The translations under genes and the position numbers were made by a program. Positions 34,952-43,214 of a stretch of 64,000 nt of DNA are shown piece by piece. This DNA is from Tropicibacter alexandrii (lineage in GTDB: Bacteria; Pseudomonadota; Alphaproteobacteria; Rhodobacterales; Rhodobacteraceae): the NCBI RefSeq assembly GCF_003667315.2, contig NZ_RCTZ02000010.1, forward strand, positions 62,001-126,000, written 5' to 3'. Under the pieces are notes generated by a model, which made no database searches, was not told where the DNA came from, and was given only the letters and a program-made list of their open reading frames with translations. Numbering within the stretch: position 1 is the first letter of the stretch; each line of letters begins with the position of its first letter.

Positions 34952-35770
34952 TCACGCGTAGCGCATGAAGGCAAATCGTGTCCCGTCCGGCGACCAGCAG
35001 GGCACGTTGATCGTGCCTTGCCCGCCGAACAAGGCGACAAGCACGCGCCTGTCGCCGGTTTCCAAATCCATCAGCCGCAGTTCCACGTTCCGCTCGGGCG
35101 GGTGGCCCTCTGTGCCCGCCTCATAGGCGAGGTACAGGACGTGCCGCCCGTCAGGGCTGGGGTGCGGGAACCAGTTGACGCGCTTGTCCTCGGTCATCTG
35201 TTCCAGATCACGGCCATCGGTCGACATCCGCCACAGCTCCATCGACCCGGAGCGGTCAGAGTTGAACCAGATCCACGCGCCGTCGGGTGTGTAATCCGGG
35301 CCGTCATAGTGGTGCGGACTGGTGACAAGTACCGTCTCATCGCCGCCCGTGACCGGGATCGTCGCGATCCCGAACTGCCCATCGCGCAGGCAGGTATAGG
35401 CGAGGGTCGCCCCATCGGGCGACCAGCCGTGCCACCAGCTTGGGGCGTTTTCGGTGATCCGGACCGGCTGCCCGCCGCTGGCAGGCAGCGTGTAGATCAG
35501 CGAGGTGCCCCGCCCGGGGCTGTCCGACACCACCAGTGTCGCGCCATCGGGCGAGATGCCGTGGTCGTTGTTCAGCCGCGCCAGCCCCGTCACCTCGATC
35601 GGGTCAAGGGCAGGCGCATCCAACGCCACCCGGTACAGCCGACCCGCGCCATTGACGATCAGATGATCGCCCGTGGGCGCCCAGTTCGGCGCCTCGATAT
35701 GGCCGTCATGGGCGAGCAAGGTGTCAGACTTGCCTGCCGCCAGATCGTAGATGTCGAGGTAAGACCTCAT
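34952..35770 (-). CDS. cytoplasmic WD40/TolB-like beta-propeller protein
   Basis: A 272-residue protein made of repeated PD40-type blades: APNWAPTGDHLIV, DHGISPDGATLVVSD, WWHGWSPDGATLAYTC, GPDYTPDGAWIWFNSD, WFPHPSPDGRHVLYL and VPCWSPDGTRFAFMR. There is no signal peptide, unlike periplasmic TolB. Relatives are annotated TolB-family or resemble oligogalacturonate lyase propellers. Its place inside the carbohydrate operon argues for a role as lyase or sugar-binding enzyme rather than in the Tol system. Start ATG at 35770, with a GTG one codon upstream as alternative. Confidence 0.78.
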   Translation of the reverse strand: MRSYLDIYDLAAGKSDTLLAHDGHIEAPNWAPTGDHLIVNGAGRLYRVALDAPALDPIEVTGLARLNNDHGISPDGATLVVSDSPGRGTSLIYTLPASGGQPVRITENAPSWWHGWSPDGATLAYTCLRDGQFGIATIPVTGGDETVLVTSPHHYDGPDYTPDGAWIWFNSDRSGSMELWRMSTDGRDLEQMTEDKRVNWFPHPSPDGRHVLYLAYEAGTEGHPPERNVELRLMDLETGDRRVLVALFGGQGTINVPCWSPDGTRFAFMRYA

Positions 35771-35861
35771 CACATGTGTTCCCCCGCTCCGGGCTTGACC
35801 CGGAGCCTCCACCTCAATTCACCCAGAGGTCCCGGGTCTTCGCCCGGGACGCGGTGTCGCC

Positions 35862-36992
35862 TTACACCAGCAGCGCCTGCGCGTCTGCGGGGCTGAGCGC
35901 CTCGGGGCGGTCGCAGGTGGTGGACATCACCACCCATGCCCGATCCTCGCCCGCCTTGAGGATCGCGGTCATCACCTCGACCACATGCGTCGCCAGTTCC
36001 TGGCTACAGCGATGCGGGCGACCTGCGTCGATGGCCGCGGCCATGTCCGCCAGACCGGCGCAGCGATAGTTGGCCCGCGGCGTGCCGCGCCCATCCTCGA
36101 TATTGTTGACGCTGAACGGGTGGCCGCGCTCCTCGACCACGTCTACCCCATCCGGCGTCGCGAAACTCACCTCGCCGCCGAAGAAGTTCGGATCGGGCAC
36201 ATAGACAGACCCGTCCAGCCCATACAGCTCCATGTTGGCGTGGCGATGCGCCTTCACGTCCCAGCTGGCGCCCAGCGTGACGATGGCCCCGTTGGCAAAC
36301 TCCAGCAGCGCATGCACGTTGGTCGGCGTGTCCACCGGGATTTCCTCGCCATCACGCGGCCCGTTCGAGATGGTGCGCGTTGCGCGGCCCTTGCCGGTCA
36401 TCGCCGCCACCGCCTTGATCGGGCCCAGCAGTTGCACGAGGTTGGTGATGTAATACGGCCCCAGATCCAGCACCGGGCCACCGCCCGGCTGGAAGAAGAA
36501 GTCAGGGTTCGGGTGCCAATGCTCCATCCCGAAGGACAGGACGTGGCAGGTGCCGCCGACGATCTGGCCCGCGCGCCCCTCGTCGATCACCGCGCGCGCC
36601 AGCTGATGCGCCCCGCCCATGAAGGTGTCGGGGGCAGAACCCACGCGCAGGCCTTTTTCAGCCGCCAGCGCCTTCAGCGCCTCGCCCTCTTCCAAGGACA
36701 GGACGAAGGGCTTTTCCGAATAGCTGTGCTTGCCCGCCTCCAAGATGCGCTTGGACACTTCGAAATGCGCCGCTGGCACGGTCAGGTTGACGACGATGTC
36801 GATATCGTCGGCGGCCAGCAGTTCATCGACCGTGCAGGCGCGCAGACCGAATTCCTCGGCCCGCGCCTTGGCGGCGTCCATGTTCATGTCGGCGCAGGCC
36901 CGCATTTCGAGCCCTTTGAACAGCGGGGCGAGCTTCATATAGGCGGCGGAGATGTTGCCGCAGCCAATCACGCCAATGCCATAGGTTTTCAT
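35862..36992 (-). CDS. Gfo/Idh/MocA-family NAD(P)-dependent sugar dehydrogenase
   Basis: A second, distinct 376-residue dehydrogenase of the operon. It begins MKTYGIGVIGCGNISAAYMKLAPLF, carries VNLTVPAAHFEVSKRILEAGKHSYSEKPF (catalytic EKP motif) and GGGPVLDLGPYYITNLVQLLGPI in the C-terminal domain. A long insert follows with VYVPDPNFFGGEVSF. It begins 3 bases downstream of the second TIM-barrel gene, so the two are co-transcribed and probably act on the same or successive intermediates. Confidence 0.9.
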   Translation of the reverse strand: MKTYGIGVIGCGNISAAYMKLAPLFKGLEMRACADMNMDAAKARAEEFGLRACTVDELLAADDIDIVVNLTVPAAHFEVSKRILEAGKHSYSEKPFVLSLEEGEALKALAAEKGLRVGSAPDTFMGGAHQLARAVIDEGRAGQIVGGTCHVLSFGMEHWHPNPDFFFQPGGGPVLDLGPYYITNLVQLLGPIKAVAAMTGKGRATRTISNGPRDGEEIPVDTPTNVHALLEFANGAIVTLGASWDVKAHRHANMELYGLDGSVYVPDPNFFGGEVSFATPDGVDVVEERGHPFSVNNIEDGRGTPRANYRCAGLADMAAAIDAGRPHRCSQELATHVVEVMTAILKAGEDRAWVVMSTTCDRPEALSPADAQALLV

Positions 36993-36995
36993 GGA

Positions 36996-37745
36996 TTACA
37001 GTCCCTTGATCGTCTCGATGGTGCGGCTTGCGAACCGGTCGATGTCGTTCGGTTTGTCATGTTCGGCCACGAACAGGTCGACGCCCGCACCGCGCAGCGC
37101 GGCCATGATGGCTTTCCAGTCCATGGTGCCATGGCCCACATCGGCCCAGCCATCCTCATCCGCGTTTTCGCCCTCGGGGGCGATGTCCTTGACATGGGCG
37201 GTGGTGATGCGGTCCGCGTGATCGGCGATCCATTTCAGCGGGTCCGCGCCGCCGCGCACGACCCAAGCCACGTCCATTTCCCAATCGATCGACGGGGCAT
37301 GTTCCAGCAGCAAGGACATGGCGATCTCGCCGCCCGGCAGCGGCATGAATTCCCAATGGTGGTTGTGCCAGCCAAAGGCAAAGCCCGCATCGTTGACCTT
37401 CTTGCAGGCCTCTTCGAGGCGCTTTGCCAGCGCGATCCAGTTGTCCGCGTCGGTGCCGTTGCGCCACAGGTCCTCGGGCGCGGGGCAGAAGATGCGGCTC
37501 ATGCCCAGTGTCTTGGCATTGGCCAGCGTCGCGTCCAGCCCGTCCTCGAAGTTGCCGATGGGGAAGAAATGCCCCGACGGCATGGTCAGCCCGTGGCTGT
37601 CCAGCAGCGCGCGGAATGCGGCCGCGTCGGTGTAGACCCCGCCAAAGCCTTCGGTCTGCGTGTAGCCGAGCTTGGCGATTTTCGCCACGACATCCTCCCA
37701 CGGGGTAAAGTCGCGGGCGGAATAGAGTTGAAATGAGACGTCCAT
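36996..37745 (-). CDS. sugar phosphate isomerase/epimerase-like TIM barrel protein (IolE/IolI type)
   Basis: A compact 249-residue xylose-isomerase-like TIM barrel. It begins MDVSFQLYSARDFTPWEDVVAKIAKLGYTQTEGFGG. Metal-site residues sit in FAFGWHNHHWEFMPLPGGE, IDWEMDVAWVVRGG, ITTAHVKDIAPEG and WADVGHGTMDWKAIM, typical of the AP-endonuclease-2 family. Cytoplasmic, between the ABC ATPase gene and a dehydrogenase gene. Possible activities: isomerase, epimerase, inosose-dehydratase-like or keto-glycoside lyase. Confidence 0.88.
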   Translation of the reverse strand: MDVSFQLYSARDFTPWEDVVAKIAKLGYTQTEGFGGVYTDAAAFRALLDSHGLTMPSGHFFPIGNFEDGLDATLANAKTLGMSRIFCPAPEDLWRNGTDADNWIALAKRLEEACKKVNDAGFAFGWHNHHWEFMPLPGGEIAMSLLLEHAPSIDWEMDVAWVVRGGADPLKWIADHADRITTAHVKDIAPEGENADEDGWADVGHGTMDWKAIMAALRGAGVDLFVAEHDKPNDIDRFASRTIETIKGL

Positions 37746-37769
37746 GTTTGGTCCTGTCAGTTGAGGGCT

Positions 37770-38858
37770 TTACAGCCGCTCTTCGGTTGCCTTGTCGAAA
37801 AGATGAATCCGGGCCGGTTCAAAGCCCAGCGGCAGCGGGTCGCCGTGATGCACGGAAATCTGCCCGTCCATGCGCACCCACAGGCGGCTGTCGCCGACCG
37901 TGACCCGCGCCAAGGTGTCAGAGCCCAGCGGCTCGACCAGATCGACGGTGCTGTCCAGCCGGATCGGCATGGTCTCGGCGGCGGAGCCAGAGGCGATGTG
38001 TTCGGGGCGGATGCCCAGCACGGCGGGCGTGGCGTCGGGCGCGTCGCCGTCAAAGGGATAGCCCTCGACCGACATCTCACCCAAGGCCCCGCTGAACATG
38101 GTTCCGGCCAGCGCGCCCTCGATCATGTTCATGGTCGGCGAGCCGATGAACTCGGCCACGTAGCGGTTGCGGGGGCGGTTGTAGATCTCGTCCGGGCTGG
38201 CCAGTTGCTGGATCAGACCGCCCTTCATGATGGCGATGCGGTCGGCCAGCGTCATGGCCTCGATCTGGTCATGGGTGACGTAGATCATCGTGTTGCCCAA
38301 CTGCTGGTGCAGCTGCTTGATCTCGACCCGCAGATCGGCGCGCAGTTTCGCATCCAGATTGGACAGCGGCTCATCGAACAGGAAGACCTCGACATCGCGC
38401 ACAAGGGCGCGCCCGATGGCCACGCGCTGGCGCTGGCCCCCCGACAGGGCGGCGGGCTTGCGTTTCAGCAGAGGTTCGATCTGAAGGACCTCGGCGGCGC
38501 GGGCGACGCGCTTGGCGATCTCGTCCTTGGGCAGGCCCGCATTCTTCAGGCCAAAGGACAGGTTCCCCTCGACCGTCATCTGCGGGTACAGCGCGTAGGA
38601 CTGGAACACCATGCCGATGCCGCGTTCGCTGGGTTCCGCCCATGTGACGTTCTTGCCGTTGATGTGGATCTGCCCGGCGGTCACGTCCAGCAGCCCCGCG
38701 ATGCAGTTCAGAAGCGTGGACTTGCCGCACCCGGACGACCCAAGCAGGACAAGGAATTCGCCCTTGCCGATGGTCAGGTTGAGGTCCTGCAACACGCGCA
38801 CGGCACCGAAATACAGGTCGAGGTTCTTGATTTCGACAGAGTGGGTAAGGTCGTTCAT
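37770..38858 (-). CDS. carbohydrate ABC transporter ATP-binding protein (MalK/UgpC family)
   Basis: A 362-residue ATPase that powers the neighbouring permeases. Walker A GSSGCGKSTLLN, signature LSGGQRQRVAIGRALVRD and Walker B VFLFDEPLSNLDAKLR are intact, followed by YVTHDQIEAMTLADRIAIM. The C-terminal TOBE/OB regulatory domain (about residues 240-360, LGIRPEHIASG) is typical of CUT1 sugar importers. ATG at 38858 lies 4 bases after the permease stop; an upstream extension overlapping the permease is unlikely. Confidence 0.95.
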   Translation of the reverse strand: MNDLTHSVEIKNLDLYFGAVRVLQDLNLTIGKGEFLVLLGSSGCGKSTLLNCIAGLLDVTAGQIHINGKNVTWAEPSERGIGMVFQSYALYPQMTVEGNLSFGLKNAGLPKDEIAKRVARAAEVLQIEPLLKRKPAALSGGQRQRVAIGRALVRDVEVFLFDEPLSNLDAKLRADLRVEIKQLHQQLGNTMIYVTHDQIEAMTLADRIAIMKGGLIQQLASPDEIYNRPRNRYVAEFIGSPTMNMIEGALAGTMFSGALGEMSVEGYPFDGDAPDATPAVLGIRPEHIASGSAAETMPIRLDSTVDLVEPLGSDTLARVTVGDSRLWVRMDGQISVHHGDPLPLGFEPARIHLFDKATEERL

Positions 38859-38862
38859 TGCA

Positions 38863-39804
38863 TCAGCCCTTAACAGCGCCCGCAGCGATGCCACGCACGA
38901 AGAGTTTGCCGGAGACGAAGTAGATGATCAGCGGCACGAGGCCGGTCAGCAGGGTCGCCGCCATGTTGACGTTGTATTCCTTCACCCCCTGCACCGAGTT
39001 GACGATGTTGTTCAGCTGAACGGTCATCGGGTAGAGGTCGGGCTTGGTGTAGATCACACCGAACAGGAAATCGTTCCAGATGCCGGTGACTTGCAGGATC
39101 ATCGCCACGACGAAGATCGGCAGCGACATGGGCAGCATGATCTGGAAATAGATCTGCCAAAAGCCCGCCCCGTCCACGCGCGCCGCCTTGAACAGTTCTT
39201 CGGGCAGCGAGGTAAAGTAGTTGCGGAAGAGCAGCGTCAGGATCGGCATGCCAAAGATCGAATGCACGATCACCAGCCCCGTCAGCGATCCATACAGACC
39301 CAGTTCGCGCAGGATGATCACCAGCGGGTAGAGCATCACCTGATAGGGGATGAACGCGCCGAAGATCAGGATGGCAAAGAACAGGTCCGCGCCCTTGAAG
39401 CGCCAGTTGGCCAGCGCGTAGCCGTTGACGGATGCGATGGCGATGGACAGCACGACCGAGGGCACGGTGATCTGCACCGAGTTCCAGAAGCCGCGCGACA
39501 GGCCGTCACAGTTCAGGCCGGTGCAGGCCTCGGACCATGCCTTGACCCAAGGTTCAAAGGTGATCTCGACCGGGGGGGCAAAGATGTTGCCCATGCGGAT
39601 TTCCGGCATCCCCTTCAGCGAGGTCACGACCATCACGTACAGCGGCAGCAGGTAATACAGCGCCACCACGATCAGCGTGCCGTAGATGATGATGTTGTTG
39701 CGGGTGAACCGCTTGCGGGGCTTGGGCCCCTGCGGTCCGTCAAGCATCCCGCCCACGGCGTCGATCGACGCGGCGGCGGTGTTGAGGGTTGCCGGATTAG
39801 CCAC
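38863..39804 (-). CDS. carbohydrate ABC transporter permease (MalG type)
   Basis: An inner-membrane CUT1 permease of 313 residues with six helices after an N-terminal cytoplasmic tail. The EAA loop EELFKAARVDGAGFWQIYFQIMLP contacts the ATPase. I chose GTG at 39804 because GGAGG lies 8 bases upstream; this overlaps the preceding permease stop by 8 bases. A TTG 21 bases farther upstream (39825) is the other option. The periplasmic insert EACTGLNCDGLSRGF is a family feature of some sugar permeases. Confidence 0.93.
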   Translation of the reverse strand: MANPATLNTAAASIDAVGGMLDGPQGPKPRKRFTRNNIIIYGTLIVVALYYLLPLYVMVVTSLKGMPEIRMGNIFAPPVEITFEPWVKAWSEACTGLNCDGLSRGFWNSVQITVPSVVLSIAIASVNGYALANWRFKGADLFFAILIFGAFIPYQVMLYPLVIILRELGLYGSLTGLVIVHSIFGMPILTLLFRNYFTSLPEELFKAARVDGAGFWQIYFQIMLPMSLPIFVVAMILQVTGIWNDFLFGVIYTKPDLYPMTVQLNNIVNSVQGVKEYNVNMAATLLTGLVPLIIYFVSGKLFVRGIAAGAVKG

Positions 39805-40687
39805 GCTTCTTCCCTCCGAATTCAAGCATTGCCCATGGGATGACCACGATCAGCACCGCCAGCAGCATCATGGTCGAGGCGGCAAAGCCCTGCCCCAGAT
39901 TCTGACCGCCGAACATGTAGTCATAGACGTATTTCGCTGGCATCTCGGTGGCGATGCCGGGGCCACCGCCGGTCTGCGCCACGATCAGGTCGTAGACCTT
40001 GACGATGCCCGAGGCGACGATCACCAGCGTCGTGATGAAGATCGGGCGCATCATCGGGATGATGATGAAGATATAGGTCTTCCACGCCGGGATGCCGTCG
40101 ACGCGGGACGCCTTCCAGATGTCCTGATCGATGCCGCGCAGGCCCGCCAGCATCAGGACCATGATCAGCCCGGTGCCCTGCCACAGCCCGGCGATCAACA
40201 CGCCGTAGATGGCGATTTGCGCATTATAGAGCGGGTCGAAGTCAAAGCTTTCCCAGCCCATGGCCCGGATCACGCTGGCAATCCCCAGATCGGGGTTCAG
40301 CAGCCATTGCCAGACCAGACCCGTCACGATGAAGCTGAGCGCGAACGGGTACAGGATGATGGTGCGGAACGTGTTCTCGAACCGGATCTTCTGGTCCATC
40401 AGCGCCGCAAGGATGAAGCCGATCACGAAACTGAACACCAGCATGCAGGCGCCGTAGATGAACAGGTTCTCGATCGAGACCATCCACCGTCTACTGCCCC
40501 ACAGGCGTTCGTATTGATCGAGACCGACGAAATTCCAGCGCGGCAGCAGGCCGGATTTGGTAAAGCTGTAGGCGACGGTCCAGATCGTGCCGCCGGTGAA
40601 CACCACCAGCGCCGTCAGGATCATCGGGATCGCCGCGATCTTGGCGTTGAGATTGCGCAATAAGGTACTGGGTCGTGAAGCGGCCAT
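39797..40687 (-). CDS. carbohydrate ABC transporter permease (MalF/UgpA type)
   Basis: The second inner-membrane permease, 296 residues, with six predicted helices. The EAA motif is DIWKASRVDGIPAWKTYIFIIIPMMRP, and TGGGPGIATEMPAKYVYDYMF is typical of the MalF-like partner in CUT1 importers. It lies directly downstream of the solute-binding protein gene (74-base gap) and overlaps the next permease, so the transporter genes form one unit. Confidence 0.94.
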   Translation of the reverse strand: MAASRPSTLLRNLNAKIAAIPMILTALVVFTGGTIWTVAYSFTKSGLLPRWNFVGLDQYERLWGSRRWMVSIENLFIYGACMLVFSFVIGFILAALMDQKIRFENTFRTIILYPFALSFIVTGLVWQWLLNPDLGIASVIRAMGWESFDFDPLYNAQIAIYGVLIAGLWQGTGLIMVLMLAGLRGIDQDIWKASRVDGIPAWKTYIFIIIPMMRPIFITTLVIVASGIVKVYDLIVAQTGGGPGIATEMPAKYVYDYMFGGQNLGQGFAASTMMLLAVLIVVIPWAMLEFGGKKRG

Positions 40688-40761
40688 GAGCGCCTCCCGG
40701 CTGGGTCGATGAAGGATGTCGGGAAAAAGGGGCGAGCGACCTGCGCCCGCCCCGATACAGG

Positions 40762-41994
40762 TCAGTCAGCGTCGCCGATGATGTCGGCGAAACGCGCCTG
40801 CGCGTCTTCCGGCGTGATGCTGCTATCGGCAAAGAACTCGACGAACAGCTCTTCGATCTGGGTCCGGGTGTCGGACGAGATCAGCTGGTTCACATCCGGC
40901 AGCGAGTCGCCGGAGGCGAGGATTTCGAGGCCCTTCTTCATGCAGTCATTGGCCGCGTCCAGATCGACATCGCCGCGCACCGGCAGCGAGCCCTTCTTGA
41001 GGTTGAAGGCCACCTGCACCTCCGGGGTCAGCAGCAACTGCGCCAGTTCCCCCTGCGCCTCGGTGGCCTCGTCGTCGCTGAGCACCGGGAAGTAGAAGGC
41101 GTCGCCGCCTGCCTGAAGCGTCTGGTTCACGCCCAGACCCGGCAAGCAGGTGTAATCCTCACCGGCGGTCATGCCCGCGACCTGGAATTCGCCCTGCGCC
41201 CAGTCGCCCATAATCTGGCCACCGGCCTGACCGGTGATGACCATGTTGGTCGCTTGGTTCCAGTCCTGCACGTTCGAATCGGCGCTCATGGCACGGGCAT
41301 CGGCCGCCGCCTTGAAGATGCGCGCCACCTCGGGGCCAGCGGCCACCTCGGCATCCTTGTCCTGATAGACGGAGAGGTAGATTTCCTTGGGCAGCAGCGA
41401 GATGATCATCACGTTGAACGCGCCGGATTGCTGCCAGCCCTGCTGACCCATGGCCATCGGCACCTTGCCCGCCTCTTCCAGCTTCGGCGCGGCGGCGACG
41501 AATTCGTCCCAGTTGGTCGGCACGGGGATGCCCGCATCCTCATAAGCCTTGTGGCTCAGCCACAGCCATTGCCACGAATGGATGTTCAGCGGCGCGCAGT
41601 AGACCTTGCCATCGACGGTGCAGGCATCCAGCAGCGACGGCGGGTTGATGACCTCGCGCCAGTTGTTCGCCTCGGCAATGTCGGTCAGGTCGCGCATCAG
41701 GCCCGCCTCGACCAGTTCCTCGGCTTGCCGTCCGTGGTTGAACTGGGTGGCCGCCATCGGGTCGCCGCCGGTGATGCGGGAAATCATGATCGGGCGCGCC
41801 GTGCCGCCGGACCCGGCAATCGCACCGTCGACCCAGTTGTGTTCGGTCTTTTCATTGAGCGCCTTGGCCAGTTCGGCCACCGCCGCCGCCTCGCCACCCG
41901 ATGTCCACCAATGGGTGACTTCCAGATCGGCGGCATAGGCGCCACCCGCCAGAGTCAGTGCTGTCGTTGCCGACAAGATCGTCAGTTTTTTCAT
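40762..41994 (-). CDS. carbohydrate ABC transporter solute-binding protein
   Basis: A periplasmic family 1 extracellular solute-binding protein of 410 residues. Signal peptide MKKLTILSATTALTLAGGAYAA precedes DLEVTHWWTSGGEAAAVAELA, the usual start of CUT1 binding proteins for mono- or oligosaccharides. A short conserved GQAGGQIMGDWAQGEF motif lies in the C-terminal lobe. It is the first gene of the minus-strand operon and starts 58-94 bases from the two LacI-type operators. The ligand cannot be told from sequence. Confidence 0.94.
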   Translation of the reverse strand: MKKLTILSATTALTLAGGAYAADLEVTHWWTSGGEAAAVAELAKALNEKTEHNWVDGAIAGSGGTARPIMISRITGGDPMAATQFNHGRQAEELVEAGLMRDLTDIAEANNWREVINPPSLLDACTVDGKVYCAPLNIHSWQWLWLSHKAYEDAGIPVPTNWDEFVAAAPKLEEAGKVPMAMGQQGWQQSGAFNVMIISLLPKEIYLSVYQDKDAEVAAGPEVARIFKAAADARAMSADSNVQDWNQATNMVITGQAGGQIMGDWAQGEFQVAGMTAGEDYTCLPGLGVNQTLQAGGDAFYFPVLSDDEATEAQGELAQLLLTPEVQVAFNLKKGSLPVRGDVDLDAANDCMKKGLEILASGDSLPDVNQLISSDTRTQIEELFVEFFADSSITPEDAQARFADIIGDAD

Positions 41995-42052
41995 GTTATC
42001 CTCCCTGAGGCGCCCTCCCGGCGCATCCTCGTTTCACCAGCGTGCAGCAAGA

Positions 42053-42066
42053 TGAAAACGTTTACA
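42053..42066. promoter_or_regulatory. LacI-family operator, site 1
   Basis: TGAAAACGTTTACA contains the central CG of LacI/PurR-type operators with the AAACGTTT core. It is the exact reverse complement of site 2, whose centre is 36 bp away. It lies in the divergent region between the solute-binding protein gene and the LacI regulator gene. Confidence 0.8.
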
Positions 42067-42088
42067 ACATATCAATGCACTGGACGTT

Positions 42089-42102
42089 TGTAAACGTTTT
42101 CA
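42089..42102. promoter_or_regulatory. LacI-family operator, site 2
   Basis: TGTAAACGTTTTCA is the mirror image of site 1, the arrangement expected for two dimers bound in opposite orientation or a looped tetramer. It ends 63 bases before the ATG of the LacI-type regulator, so it may also serve autoregulation. Confidence 0.8.
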
Positions 42103-42164
42103 TTACCTTTTCACGAGCCTTCGTCCCGGACTTCCCCGGCGCAGGCCCAAAGGACTTGCACATC

Positions 42165-43214
42165 ATGGCGCGGAAACCGGCGAAGATTCAGGACGTTGCG
42201 AAGGCTGCAGGCGTATCGACCGCAACGGTCAGCCGCGCCCTGTCGCACCCGGATCTTCTGGCGGACAAGACCCGCGTCGCGGTGATGGAGGCGATTCGCG
42301 AAACCGGCTACCGGGTCAATCACGCCGCCCGCACCCTGCGCACCCGCCGCGCGGGCGCGGTGCTGGTGCTGACCCCGAATCTGGGCAACCCGTTCTTCTC
42401 GCAGATCCTCGCCGGGATCAGCGCCACCTTTGCCGAGACCGAATACAGCGTGCTGATCGCCGACAGCCGTGACTATTCCGACATCACCCGCACCGCGCTG
42501 GACTATTTCGCCGATACGCGCATCGACGGGATCATCTCGCTCGATGGCGGGCTGTCGCCTGCGCAACTGGCGGCGCTGGAAGGCAGCGACTATGCCGACC
42601 GCATCATCTTTGCCTGCGAATGGGTGCAGGGGATGCACCTGCCCTCGGTGCGCAGCGACAACCCGCAGGGCGCGCGGCTGGCGGTGCAGCACCTCTATGA
42701 CCTCGGCCACCGCGACATTGCCCATGTGACCGGCCCCGAGGGCAACGTCCTGACCGCCGTCCGCCGCGAAGGCATGCTGGCCGAGCGCAACCGCCTGCAC
42801 CTGCCCGTGCGCGAGGAATGGATCATTCGCGGCGATTTCAGCCTGCAATCGGGGCAAGAGGCGGCGCGGCGCATCCTCGCCATGCAGCACCGCCCGACGG
42901 CGGTGTTTTGTGCCTCCGACATGGTGGCAATCGGGCTGATCTCGACGCTCAGCCAAGGCGGGCTGCGGGTGCCCGAGGATATCTCGGTGATAGGCTTCGA
43001 CGATATCGAGATGGCCGAGCACACCCTGCCGCCGCTGACCACGATCCGGCAGGATCGGCAGGCGCTTGGCAGCCGCGCCGCTCGCCGCCTGCTGCACCAG
43101 ATCGAAGAGGAGGGCGACGCCCCTGCGGACAGCATCGAAGTGATCGGTGTCGAACTGGTCGTCCGCGCCAGCACCGCCCGCCCCGTCACGGCCCCCTCCG
43201 GGGTTCAGGCCTGA
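42165..43214 (+). CDS. LacI-family transcriptional regulator of the carbohydrate operon
   Basis: A 349-residue repressor. The N-terminal helix-turn-helix reads KIQDVAKAAGVSTATVSRALSHPDLLADKTR, followed by the hinge helix and the YRVNHAARTLRTRRAGAVLVL linker. The rest is a periplasmic-binding-protein-like sensor domain (NPFFSQILAGI, DGIISLDGG, PTAVFCASDMVAIGLISTL, ISVIGFDDIEMAEHTLPPLTTIRQD). The ATG at 42165 is favoured because the HTH follows directly; the frame upstream crosses the operator region. It diverges from the ABC operon and shares its intergenic operators. Confidence 0.95.
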   Translation: MARKPAKIQDVAKAAGVSTATVSRALSHPDLLADKTRVAVMEAIRETGYRVNHAARTLRTRRAGAVLVLTPNLGNPFFSQILAGISATFAETEYSVLIADSRDYSDITRTALDYFADTRIDGIISLDGGLSPAQLAALEGSDYADRIIFACEWVQGMHLPSVRSDNPQGARLAVQHLYDLGHRDIAHVTGPEGNVLTAVRREGMLAERNRLHLPVREEWIIRGDFSLQSGQEAARRILAMQHRPTAVFCASDMVAIGLISTLSQGGLRVPEDISVIGFDDIEMAEHTLPPLTTIRQDRQALGSRAARRLLHQIEEEGDAPADSIEVIGVELVVRASTARPVTAPSGVQA

